A stretch of 62,893 nt of DNA, taken from contig JAFTNU010000050.1 in NCBI GenBank assembly GCA_017451735.1, forward strand, positions 1-62,893. The letters run 5' to 3'. Shown here one piece after another: positions 1 through 9,355 of the stretch; position 1 is the stretch's first letter, and every line of letters begins with the position of its first letter. A program made the translations under genes and the position numbers. This DNA is from Clostridia bacterium (GTDB taxonomy: Bacteria; Bacillota; Clostridia; Oscillospirales; CAG-272). Under the pieces are notes generated by a model, which worked only from the letters and a program-made list of their open reading frames with translations, was not told where the DNA came from and did no database searches.

Positions 1-50
1 AAAGAATGTCGCAAGCGCCATTCTTTCCCACGCCGCGTTCCGCGGCGTTG

Positions 51-114
51 CCCGCTCCCACCACAAAGAAACCCCGACACCTTCGTGTCGGGGTTTCTTT
101 GTGGTGGGAGCGGG
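51..114 (-). terminator. 30-bp-arm terminator palindrome overlapping the tRNA-Tyr 3' end
   Basis: Two perfect 30-nt inverted arms (51-80 and 85-114) flank a 4-nt loop. The inner 20 bp form an ordinary GC-rich terminator stem downstream of tRNA-Tyr. The outer 10-13 bp are the 3' acceptor strand and CCA of the tRNA itself, so the transcript could pair either as tRNA or as an extended hairpin. Confidence 0.7.
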
Positions 115-186
115 TGGATTCGGACCACCGAAGGCATTGCCAGCAGATTTACAGTCTGTCCCCTTTGGCCACTCGGGAACGCTCCC
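102..186 (-). tRNA. tRNA-Tyr (anticodon GTA)
   Basis: An 85-nt cloverleaf on the minus strand has a 7-bp GGGAGCG/CGCTCCC acceptor stem and an encoded CCA. The anticodon loop is CTGTAAA, giving GTA, and there is a long variable arm as expected for bacterial tRNA-Tyr. It lies 47 nt downstream of tRNA-Thr and is probably co-transcribed with it. Confidence 0.95.
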
Positions 187-233
187 ATATGAAATTGTAT
201 GATATCGGCGGCGGTGCCGCCGCCGAATATCAC

Positions 234-308
234 TGGAGCTGGTGAACGGAGTCGAACCATCAACCTGCTGATTACAAATCAGCTGCTCTGCCATTGAGCC
301 ACACCAGC
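234..308 (-). tRNA. tRNA-Thr (anticodon TGT)
   Basis: A 75-nt cloverleaf on the minus strand has acceptor stem GCTGGTG/CACCAGC, discriminator T and an encoded CCA. The anticodon loop TTTGTAA gives TGT. A consensus promoter lies just upstream, so this is the first gene of a Thr-Tyr tRNA unit. The 187-233 spacer contains a GGCGGCGG/CCGCCGCC hairpin without a clear U-tract. Confidence 0.95.
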
Positions 309-325
309 GATTTCGGAACGTTGCA

Positions 326-354
326 ATTATAACATATTGCAGAGCGCTTGTCAA
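326..354 (-). promoter_or_regulatory. sigma-A promoter of the tRNA-Thr/Tyr unit
   Basis: On the minus strand a TTGACA box (354-349) and a TATAAT box (331-326) are separated by 17 nt, upstream of tRNA-Thr. Confidence 0.85.
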
Positions 355-384
355 TACCTTTTTTGAAATTTTTTGAATTCTTTT

Positions 385-657
385 TTATGTATCTGCCTGT
401 CGCATGATCTTTTCCACCAAAAAGACCGAGGCGGTCAACAGCATCAATGCGGCCACGGGGTACTCCAGCATCCGTCCGAAATCTTCGGCCGCCGCTGCGG
501 TAAAGGGAGCGCTTGCCGTGATCTCAAAAATCAAGCGAAATAACGAAAGATAGATCAGTACAAGCCCCAAACGCATGATCTTGCTACCCATTGGAGAAAA
601 AAGCGGATCCCGCCTGTCATTTTTTCTCATATTCATACAAAATTTCTTTTTCTGCAT
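385..657 (-). CDS. small two-helix membrane protein, unknown function
   Basis: The 90-residue product has two hydrophobic segments (about residues 29-50 and 65-82) joined by an Ala-rich linker, with a basic N-terminus (MRKNDRRD) that suggests a cytoplasmic start. No family is recognised. The start is uncertain: neither the first Met nor Met10 (codon 630-628) has a clear ribosome site. It stands alone, between the tRNA promoter and a long upstream intergenic stretch. The coding call rests on the plausible membrane topology. Confidence 0.5.
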   Translation of the reverse strand: MQKKKFCMNMRKNDRRDPLFSPMGSKIMRLGLVLIYLSLFRLIFEITASAPFTAAAAEDFGRMLEYPVAALMLLTASVFLVEKIMRQADT

Positions 658-1039
658 AATATTTTTTTACTCGCTTTCGGTTTTTCGTCTCTATTATAGC
701 AAATACGGGGACTTTGCGCAAGCAACAAAATACGGTATGGGAGGAAACTGCTGCATATACTGTCGAAACGGTCTGCGTGTCTTGGACTTTCGGTCGTGCT
801 CTAAAAGGTATAAACCGCAAAAAGAGTGTATAAATATTCCGCATTTTGTATAAAATATGGACTATACTGTCGCTTGTCAATAAAACACGATGCAATGATC
901 GTCGGAATGACCAAAAATCGGTCTTTTTGTAGAACGCCGCCGCAAAATTCCCCAAAAAAGATGTGGTATAATGATACGGACGGCAACAAGGCTGTCGGAT
1001 GTTGCGCAGCATCGTACGAAAACATAAAGGAGAAAGACA
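658..1039. other. 382-bp intergenic region with a candidate promoter only
   Basis: No gene or structured RNA is evident. The stretch is AT-rich. An extended -10 box (TGGTATAAT, 964-972) precedes the DUF6514-like gene, but the matching -35 is weak. Confidence 0.4.
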
Positions 1040-1330
1040 ATGAAACCAAGATCCCAAATGTCCGCACAGTATTCGGTGCAGGATGCGAAAATCGTCAGAG
1101 AGAGCGAACTGCTTGTGGCAGGGCGCACCGTGCAATATCGCCTTTTGGAAAAAGCGCCTCAATTTTTTGTCGAGATCGCCTGTGATACGGAGCGTTGCTT
1201 GTTGAAGGCAGGGCAGAGCTTTGCCCGCGCCGCCCATATTTTTGATCTGTTGATCAAGGGTGAGGTCACGCCATGCACTGCGGAATATATTATGGATGAT
1301 TTGGAGGTGGCAGAAAGATTGTCGTGTTAA
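1040..1330 (+). CDS. DUF6514-like small protein
   Basis: The 96-residue soluble protein is preceded by a good AAAGGAG ribosome site. The C-terminal half has the pattern (short beta strand IACDTER, a helix with spaced aromatic and hydrophobic residues, a PCTAEYIMDDL segment) typical of the small clostridial proteins grouped as DUF6514. Their biochemical role is unknown. It lies 97 bp upstream of nrdR in the same direction and may share its transcript. The family assignment is from memory of its layout and is moderate; the coding call is stronger. Confidence 0.65.
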   Translation: MKPRSQMSAQYSVQDAKIVRESELLVAGRTVQYRLLEKAPQFFVEIACDTERCLLKAGQSFARAAHIFDLLIKGEVTPCTAEYIMDDLEVAERLSC

Positions 1331-1426
1331 AAGCTCTTTACAAATCCCGGGGTTTGTGCTATAATGCATAAGGAAAAGCTTATTTTCCATTTTTCAGGAA
1401 GGAATGCCCCGTGCATAGCAAAAGAT

Positions 1427-1891
1427 ATGAGATGTCCCAATTGCGGTTGTCCCGATAGTAAAGTGATCGATTCCCGCCCTGTTGAGGAGGGAAACAGCAT
1501 CCGTCGCCGCCGTGAGTGCTTGGCCTGCCAGAAGCGTTTCACCACCTTTGAGGTCCTGGAATCGGTGCAGATCCTTGTGGTCAAAAAAGACGGCAGCAAG
1601 GAGCTGTTCGACCGTTCCAAAATGCTTTCCGGTATTATGAAGGCTTGCCAGAAGCGTCCCGTCAACGGCGAAGAGATCGCCGCCGAGATCGAGGCGGAGC
1701 TTCAGAACAATCTGGTGCAGGAGATCACCTCCCGCGATCTTGGCGAGATGATTATGGTCAAGCTCAAGCAAAGAGACGATGTGGCGTACGTGCGCTTCGC
1801 CTCGGTTTATCGCGAGTTCAAGGATCTTGATACCTTCTTGGCCGAGCTCAAGGAGCTGAAGGACAGCAACAACCGCAAAGAAGCCGAATAA
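1427..1891 (+). CDS. nrdR: transcriptional repressor NrdR
   Basis: NrdR is the ATP/dATP-sensing repressor of ribonucleotide reductase genes, acting as a cytoplasmic DNA-binding protein. The 154-residue product has the family length. An N-terminal zinc ribbon is visible (Cys3, Cys6, Cys31, Cys34, with the RRRREC motif before the second pair), followed by an ATP-cone domain (about residues 47-137). The ATG at 1427 gives the canonical MRCPNC start; an upstream in-frame Met would add 21 residues absent from the family. No NrdR box was found in front of it. A strong terminator follows directly. Confidence 0.95.
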   Translation: MRCPNCGCPDSKVIDSRPVEEGNSIRRRRECLACQKRFTTFEVLESVQILVVKKDGSKELFDRSKMLSGIMKACQKRPVNGEEIAAEIEAELQNNLVQEITSRDLGEMIMVKLKQRDDVAYVRFASVYREFKDLDTFLAELKELKDSNNRKEAE

Positions 1892-1936
1892 CAGAGTGCG
1901 CATCTGCAAGCTTGCAGATGCGCACTCTGTTTTTCT
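1892..1936 (+). terminator. intrinsic terminator after nrdR
   Basis: A perfect 38-bp palindrome (arms 1892-1910 and 1911-1929, centred on AAGCTT) begins right after the nrdR stop and is followed by TTTTT. Confidence 0.9.
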
Positions 1937-1968
1937 CAGCTAAATTTTTGAAAAAATTTCTCCGTATC

Positions 1969-2014
1969 TTGACAAACAGGGGTGTGTCCTCTATAATAAT
2001 ATCGACCGTCGATA
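1969..2014 (+). promoter_or_regulatory. promoter and palindromic operator of the ROK-YgjV-GH2 operon
   Basis: TTGACA (1969-1974) and TATAAT (1992-1997) are separated by 17 nt. A 15-bp inverted repeat, TATCGAC-C-GTCGATA (2000-2014), covers the expected transcription start. The position suggests autorepression by the ROK regulator encoded first in the operon (inference). Confidence 0.85.
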
Positions 2015-2032
2015 AAATAGGGGGGTGATCCT

Positions 2033-3085
2033 TTGGCAAGCCGTGAGCAGTATTTACAGAGAAAAGAGAATCTGGGGGCCATCCTGTCCGAGGTGCGCAG
2101 GCGCGGAGAGGCAACGCGAAACGAGCTGATGGAGGCTCTGTCGTTGAGTTGGGCATGCGTGTCCGATCTGACCGCTCATCTGCTGAGCTGTGGTATTTTG
2201 ATTGAGGAGAAGTGTGGCGAATCGGGCGGGCGCGGACGTATTCCGGGCAAGCTGCGTCCCGCCCCCGACAAGCTTTTTCTCGGCGTGGATGTAAACCTAT
2301 CGGGCTTGACCGTGTCGGTCTGTGACAATTTGTTTCATCCCGTGGATAGCGAGAGGCTTCCCATCGAAGCCGCCGAAGCCGGGCGCTTGACGCAAAGCGT
2401 GATCCAAGCGGTGCAGGGTGTGCTGAAAAGGCATGGTGTGGGATGCCTGGGCATCGGTATTGCCATGCAGGGGATCCGCCGCAGGACATCGGATCTCTGG
2501 GAATTCCCGGGGGCGAATGGCGCCTTTGAGGTGGCACTTGGCTCTCCGGTTTCGCAGGCATGCGGGTTACCCGTTCTGGTCGAGCATGACCCCAACTGTA
2601 TCCTGTACGGCTTTTCGGATGCAAAAGAGCAGGGGAATGTGCTGATGCTCCGCATTGACAACGGCGTGGGTGCTGCCTTGTGCCGCAATGGTGCGTTCGC
2701 CGATTTCGGCGCACTGGAGCTGGGACATACCGTGGTCAATGAAAACGGCGATACGTTATACAGCCTTGCAAGCATCCGCGGGATAGAAAAACGGTTGGGG
2801 CGCTCCCTTGGAGAAGGCATTGACGGGGCCGCCGAAGAGGCGCTTGCCAAAGCAGGCACGTGCCTCGGTATGGCGCTTTCCAATCTGTGTAATCTGATCT
2901 CGGTGGATCGGGTGATCCTGTGTGGCGAGATGATGCGTTATTCCTCTTATTTTTTGCAAAATCTAAAGGAGGCTTACGGCAAGCACGTGCTGAAATCCCA
3001 GGAGGCCGAGATATCGGTCTCCAAGCTGGTGAATGCCGCCTTCGGGGCGGCGAAGCTGGCGGCGGCACGCTATCCGTTTGAATGA
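2033..3085 (+). CDS. ROK-family transcriptional repressor (NagC/XylR type)
   Basis: This is a sugar-responsive repressor with an N-terminal winged helix-turn-helix (about residues 10-65, including ATRNELMEALSLS) and a C-terminal ROK sugar-kinase-like domain (from LGVDVN, about residue 82). The catalytic-type Asp is present in VEHDPN. The Cys-rich zinc motif (CxCGxxGCxE) that normally follows the GHT of ROK proteins is replaced by a TLYSLASIRG segment, so it is probably a sensor rather than a kinase. The TTG start at 2033 is chosen because GGGGGTGATC sits just upstream. It heads an operon with a YgjV-like protein and a GH2 enzyme and likely controls that operon through the palindrome at 2000-2014. 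Confidence 0.88.
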   Translation: MASREQYLQRKENLGAILSEVRRRGEATRNELMEALSLSWACVSDLTAHLLSCGILIEEKCGESGGRGRIPGKLRPAPDKLFLGVDVNLSGLTVSVCDNLFHPVDSERLPIEAAEAGRLTQSVIQAVQGVLKRHGVGCLGIGIAMQGIRRRTSDLWEFPGANGAFEVALGSPVSQACGLPVLVEHDPNCILYGFSDAKEQGNVLMLRIDNGVGAALCRNGAFADFGALELGHTVVNENGDTLYSLASIRGIEKRLGRSLGEGIDGAAEEALAKAGTCLGMALSNLCNLISVDRVILCGEMMRYSSYFLQNLKEAYGKHVLKSQEAEISVSKLVNAAFGAAKLAAARYPFE

Positions 3086-3086
3086 T

Positions 3087-3674
3087 ATGGTGCTTGATGT
3101 GATCGCCCAGGTGCTCGGCATGCTGGGCATGTTGATGAATGTCGGATCCTTTCAGATGAAGGATCAGCGTCGGCTGATCCTGGTGCAGCTGTTCGGCTCT
3201 GTTCTGTTTACCGTACATTTTTTGTTGTTGGGAATCTCCGAGGGGCGATTCCTGATGGGCTGTGCACTCAACATCATCGGCATGGCGCGGGCCTATGTTT
3301 ATTCGCACAAGGAGCGCTTTCACGCCGACGGTATTTGGTGGCTGATCGGCTTTGTGATCAGCTATATGGCCGCCTACGTACTGACCTTTACTCTGTTTGG
3401 CACACCTCGCACCCCTGCGGATTTTATCATTGAGTTTTTGCCTGTCATCGGCATGACGGTCACCACCGTCAGCTTTCGCATGAAGGAGGCCGGGCATGTG
3501 CGGGCACTGGGAATGATCAACTCACCTGCCTGGCTTGCTTACAATCTGCTGCGCGGCTCGCTTGGCGGGAGCTTGAGCGAGATCTTTTGTTTGATCTCGG
3601 TCATTGTCGGCATTGTAAGGCTGGACTGCAGAAAAAAAAGGAAGGAAGAGAAAAATGACAGAGCAAACGCTTAA
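3087..3674 (+). CDS. YgjV-family inner membrane protein
   Basis: The product is a roughly 195-residue integral membrane protein with five or six hydrophobic helices. It starts MVLDVIAQVLGMLGMLMNVGSFQ, with the QMKDQRRLILVQL loop seen in YgjV-type proteins, whose function is unknown. The ATG at 3087 starts one base after the ROK stop, implying translational coupling; an in-frame Met 54 bp upstream would overlap the ROK gene without a ribosome site. The 3' end overlaps the GH2 start by 20 bp. Context suggests a role linked to the sugar handled by the neighbouring glycosidase, but this is inference only. Confidence 0.8.
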   Translation: MVLDVIAQVLGMLGMLMNVGSFQMKDQRRLILVQLFGSVLFTVHFLLLGISEGRFLMGCALNIIGMARAYVYSHKERFHADGIWWLIGFVISYMAAYVLTFTLFGTPRTPADFIIEFLPVIGMTVTTVSFRMKEAGHVRALGMINSPAWLAYNLLRGSLGGSLSEIFCLISVIVGIVRLDCRKKRKEEKNDRANA

Positions 3675-5805
3675 CGGCATGTGGCAATATCGGATCGGGA
3701 AGGGGAAATATACCCCCGTACGGGTACCGTTTTCCCGTCTTCCCGTGGGTCAATCCGCGTGCTTTCGCACCTTTGATCTTGACAGAACGAAAGAAAGGGT
3801 GTTTTTGAAATTCGAGGGGATCACTTACGGTGCACGGGTCCTGTTGAATGATAAAATACTGGGAGAGATGCTCCCGTATAGCGAATATGTGTTTGAAATT
3901 ACCGATACGGTGCTGGAAAAGGACAACCGCCTGCTGGTGGAGCTGGAGGACATCCATCTGCCCTTCGGACCGTCGGAGGGATGGGAGAACTACGGCGGCA
4001 TCATTCGCAATGTCTCGCTGCTCTATGCCGATACGGCATATATTGAGGATGTTTTCTTTCACTGTGAACTGCAAAACGCATACCGTGACGCCACTTTTTG
4101 GGTGGAGCTTGCCGCTCATGCCGACCCGGACGATGTATACAGGGTGGAATTGCACCAAGGGGAGCAAACGCTTCTTTCCTATACACAGCAGGTGTGTGAG
4201 ACATCGGCGCCCCATGCCCTGCAGGGGGTAGACCTGTGGTCTCCGGACGATCCCCGGCTTTATGAGCTTCAGGTTTCTCTTTTGCACCGCGGTGCCGTTG
4301 TGGATGCGGTGATCCGGCGGGTGGGATTCCGCGAATTTCGGTGCGAGCGCCACCGTTTTCTGCTCAACGGAGCGCCCCTGTTTCTCAAGGGTGTTTGTAA
4401 GCATGAGATGATCGGCGACAGCGGGCATACGCCCACGGTCGCGCAGATCGAGGAGGATCTGCGGCGCATCAAGGAGATCGGCTGTAATTTTGTGCGGCTG
4501 GTGCATTATCCCCATTGCAAGGAGACCCTGGATATTGCCGATCGGCTGGGATTGATGGTCTCGGAGGAGCCGGGACTGTGGTGGTCCGACACCGCCGATC
4601 CTGCGGTCAGCAGGGGCAGTCTGGAGGTCCTGCGTCGCACCGTTCTGCGGGATCGCAATCACCCCTGCGTGGTCTTCTGGCTTTGCTTTAACGAATGCCG
4701 CTTTACCGAGCAGTTTTTATTGGATTCGGCCCGTGTTTGTCGCGAAAACGACCCAACGCGTCCGGTTTCCGGCGCCAACTGCATGAGCAACGAGGATACC
4801 CTCAAATATTACAATCTCTGCGGATTCGATTTTTACACCATGCATCCTTATGCGCAAAGCTTCAAGCGATCGGCCGAAGCGGCGGCCATGCTTTACGATA
4901 AGCCGCTGATGTTCACCGAGTGGGGCGGGCATTTTGTCTATGACAATCCCAAGCTGATCGGGGAATTTATCGGGGCTATGATGCAATTGTATCGGGCCAA
5001 TTCCGACGAAGGGGCACTGGCGGGTGCCGCCTTCTGGTGCTGGGCCGAGCTCAACGATTTCAACCGTTCTGCCCCCGCTTGCCATGACGGTGTGCTGAAG
5101 GAGGGGCTGATGACCTCCGACCGTCGCCCGAACATGATCCTTGCGCCCTTTTGCAAAGCGTGGGAGAAGGCCGAGCATCCTGCTTTGCCTGCCGATGCGG
5201 CCTATGCCCAATACGATGCACATGCTCTTGCAGGCAAAACTCCCCTGTGCTGTTGCAGTGAAAAGAGCGATGATGCAAGGCTGATGGTGGACGCCGAACT
5301 TCCTTTGCCGTTGGCACTGAGTCGGATGCGCCCGCGCAAGCTGGTTGTCGGCCCCATCCTTCAAACCAACGGAGAACCCGGCCTGTCTTCTGCTCCGTGG
5401 GTGCTTTTTGACCAAACGGTGCTGGAATTTTCGGGCTGTGCCAACACCGATACCGTCACGCTGATCGGTGCGGTCAGCGTGGGAAAGGGGTACCCCGTTG
5501 CGGGGAAATACGGCGAGGCGGCGGCACTTTTGACGGTGGAAAGCGCCGATGGCGGGCGTGAGACCTTTGAGCTGTGCAACGGCGTCGATTTTACCACGGT
5601 GTTTGCCACTCTGAGTTCCTCCCGCATCGATCCTATTGCCGAAAACGCCACCCGTTTCGGCACATTCGGGTACAATAAGAACTATGAGAACTACATTCTC
5701 AACCGCCTGGATCTGAAATTGAGCAGGGAAGCAAAAGTCACCCGCGTGATCCTGTCCTCCCTTGCCCGCGGATACGATCTTCTGGTCTACGGCGTATATC
5801 TGTAA
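3655..5805 (+). CDS. glycoside hydrolase family 2 (beta-glucuronidase/beta-galactosidase-like)
   Basis: The 716-residue enzyme hydrolyses a terminal beta-glycoside. The expected order is seen: N-terminal sugar-binding jelly roll (residues 1-130, with the LNDKILGE and NYGGIIRNVSL patterns), immunoglobulin-like domain, then TIM barrel from about residue 240 (FLNGAPLFLKGVCKHE). The acid/base is Glu347 (FWLCFNE) and the nucleophile Glu422 (LMFTEWGG). There is no signal peptide, so it acts in the cytoplasm on imported oligosaccharide. The exact sugar cannot be read from sequence. It is last in the ROK operon with an AGGAAGGAAGAG ribosome site inside the preceding gene, and is followed by a terminator. 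Confidence 0.92.
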   Translation: MTEQTLNGMWQYRIGKGKYTPVRVPFSRLPVGQSACFRTFDLDRTKERVFLKFEGITYGARVLLNDKILGEMLPYSEYVFEITDTVLEKDNRLLVELEDIHLPFGPSEGWENYGGIIRNVSLLYADTAYIEDVFFHCELQNAYRDATFWVELAAHADPDDVYRVELHQGEQTLLSYTQQVCETSAPHALQGVDLWSPDDPRLYELQVSLLHRGAVVDAVIRRVGFREFRCERHRFLLNGAPLFLKGVCKHEMIGDSGHTPTVAQIEEDLRRIKEIGCNFVRLVHYPHCKETLDIADRLGLMVSEEPGLWWSDTADPAVSRGSLEVLRRTVLRDRNHPCVVFWLCFNECRFTEQFLLDSARVCRENDPTRPVSGANCMSNEDTLKYYNLCGFDFYTMHPYAQSFKRSAEAAAMLYDKPLMFTEWGGHFVYDNPKLIGEFIGAMMQLYRANSDEGALAGAAFWCWAELNDFNRSAPACHDGVLKEGLMTSDRRPNMILAPFCKAWEKAEHPALPADAAYAQYDAHALAGKTPLCCCSEKSDDARLMVDAELPLPLALSRMRPRKLVVGPILQTNGEPGLSSAPWVLFDQTVLEFSGCANTDTVTLIGAVSVGKGYPVAGKYGEAAALLTVESADGGRETFELCNGVDFTTVFATLSSSRIDPIAENATRFGTFGYNKNYENYILNRLDLKLSREAKVTRVILSSLARGYDLLVYGVYL

Positions 5806-5808
5806 TTG

Positions 5809-5846
5809 ACAGGAGCGGCACTGCAAAAAGCAGTGCCGCTCCTGTT
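5809..5846 (+). terminator. terminator after the GH2 gene
   Basis: A 16-bp stem (5809-5824 with 5830-5845) and an AAAAA loop lie directly after the GH2 stop. The tail is only weakly T-rich. Confidence 0.75.
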
Positions 5847-5957
5847 GTAGCTTTAGCGGAAATAAACCACCACCTGAGGCAGTCAAATAAAATTGTGAAG
5901 CAATCAACAGCCTTCCCCAAGTAGGGGAAGGTGGCACGCGAAGCGTGACGGATGAGG
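5846..5957 (+). repeat. intergenic double-hairpin repeat, copy 1
   Basis: The element begins TGTAGCTTTAGCGGAAATAA and contains hairpin 1 (CCTTCCCC/GGGGAAGG) and hairpin 2 (CACGCGAAGCGTG), ending GGATGAGG. The first 33 bp and the last 48 bp recur almost unchanged at 30411-30521, in both cases immediately downstream of a terminator. The remaining 110 bp to enolase show no gene. Confidence 0.8.
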
Positions 5958-6068
5958 ATGCTTTTAGTGCGAACGACTGTTTTTGCTCACAAGGGAGGCA
6001 AGTGTGGTCGAATCTCCGGTGGCACAGTGTCGTTCTCAATTCAGCCGGTGGTTTGGGATTGTTCACTT

Positions 6069-8245
<2,177 letters not shown>

Positions 8246-8287
8246 CGAAAAGAACCTCTCTTTCGGATAATATTTCCAACATTACAC

Positions 8288-8316
8288 AGTATAACACGAA
8301 TTTTGACGGATTGCAA
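8288..8316 (-). promoter_or_regulatory. promoter of the HAD phosphatase gene
   Basis: On the minus strand TTGCAA (8316-8311) and TATACT (8293-8288) are 17 nt apart, about 43 bp upstream of the start codon. Confidence 0.75.
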
Positions 8317-8365
8317 GTCCCGTGACGATTTTATTTTGTTTTTGAGAAAAAAGTGCCGGGGGGAC

Positions 8366-8394
8366 TATGCAAATCCGATAAATTATGATATAAT
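8366..8394 (+). promoter_or_regulatory. candidate promoter of the rlmB operon
   Basis: TATAAT (8389-8394) is preceded 17 nt upstream by a weak -35 (TATGCA). It lies 48 bp before the rlmB start. Confidence 0.55.
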
Positions 8395-8441
8395 AAATCC
8401 GATTATTAACTCGCGCGTGTCCGCGCATGGGGGTATTGACC

Positions 8442-9320
8442 ATGGAAAAAAGAAAAGATGAACGCAAGCCGCAAGGGAATCGTCCCGCATACAAGCCCTA
8501 CGCCAAAGAAGCCTTCGGAAACGATCGCCCCACCCGGAAGGGGGAACGACCCGCTATTGCTTCCAGAGAGGAGACCGAGGTGGGGAATGGCGCCGTGATC
8601 GGCAGAAACGCTGTGCGTGAGCTGTTGCGCGCGGGACGCCCCGTGGATAAGATCTTAGTGCAAAGCGGCGATCGGGAGGGGGCTCTGGTCCCCTTGGTGG
8701 GGGAAGCCATCGCCCGCGGGATCCCCGTGGTGGAGACCGAAAAGCGAAAGATGGACCTGATTGCGGGGCATGCCCCCCACCAGGGCATCATTGCCATGGC
8801 CGCAGAAAAAGAGTATTGCGAGGTCGAGGATATCCTGGCCATTGCCGCCGAACGGGGCGAAAAGCCGTTAATCGTGGTGGCCGACGGTATCGCCGACCCT
8901 TACAATCTCGGCGCGGTCATCCGTTGTGCCGAGGGGTGCGGCGCCCACGGGCTGATCATCCCCAAGCGTCATGCGGCGGGCCTCTCGCCCGTGGTAACCA
9001 AGGCATCGGCAGGGGCGATCGAGCATCTGGCGATCGCCAAGGTGTCCAACATTGCCGCCACCCTCGAGGTCTTGAAAAAGGCCGGACTCTGGATCTATAC
9101 CGCCGATGCGGACGGCACCGATTTCCGCGAGACCGATATGGCAGGCGCCGTGGCCATCGTGCTGGGCAGTGAGGGTGCGGGGGTATCCGATATCGTACGT
9201 AAAAAGAGCGATTTCGTGGTATCGATCCCCATGTACGGCAAGGTGAATTCCTTCAATGTTTCCACTGCGGCGGCGGTTCTGTTGTGTGAGGCCGCCTACC
9301 AACAGAGGAAAGGAAAATAA
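8442..9320 (+). CDS. rlmB: 23S rRNA 2'-O-methyltransferase RlmB (SpoU family)
   Basis: RlmB uses S-adenosylmethionine to methylate the ribose of a 23S rRNA guanosine (G2251 in E. coli). A basic, disordered N-terminus (about residues 1-45) is followed by the substrate-binding domain (IGRNAVRELL, HQGIIAMAA) and the SPOUT knot with motif 1 (VADGIADPYNLGAVIRCAEG), motif 2 (VLGSEGAGVS) and motif 3 (IPMYGKVNSFNVSTAAAVLL). The ATG at 8442 is preferred over one 15 bp upstream because GGGGG lies eight bases before it. The gene is first in a co-directional block with the membrane protein starting 35 bp downstream. Confidence 0.93.
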   Translation: MEKRKDERKPQGNRPAYKPYAKEAFGNDRPTRKGERPAIASREETEVGNGAVIGRNAVRELLRAGRPVDKILVQSGDREGALVPLVGEAIARGIPVVETEKRKMDLIAGHAPHQGIIAMAAEKEYCEVEDILAIAAERGEKPLIVVADGIADPYNLGAVIRCAEGCGAHGLIIPKRHAAGLSPVVTKASAGAIEHLAIAKVSNIAATLEVLKKAGLWIYTADADGTDFRETDMAGAVAIVLGSEGAGVSDIVRKKSDFVVSIPMYGKVNSFNVSTAAAVLLCEAAYQQRKGK

Positions 9321-9355
9321 GCATATGACAAAAATACCGGAAAGGAGGGAGACGC

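Noticed and set aside
1..27. Terminator of a gene left of the window
   Set aside because: A short hairpin (AAAGAATG/CATTCTTT) is visible, but the gene it would serve is outside the window, so it was not listed.
51..186. Integration (att) site of a mobile element at tRNA-Tyr
   Set aside because: The duplicated tRNA end is inverted, not direct, and is part of a terminator palindrome. No integrase or phage gene is nearby.
617..1390. Minus-strand open frame of about 257 codons over the DUF6514-like gene
   Set aside because: It runs through an AT-rich intergenic region and antisense to a gene with a good ribosome site; the translated text has no protein-like pattern.
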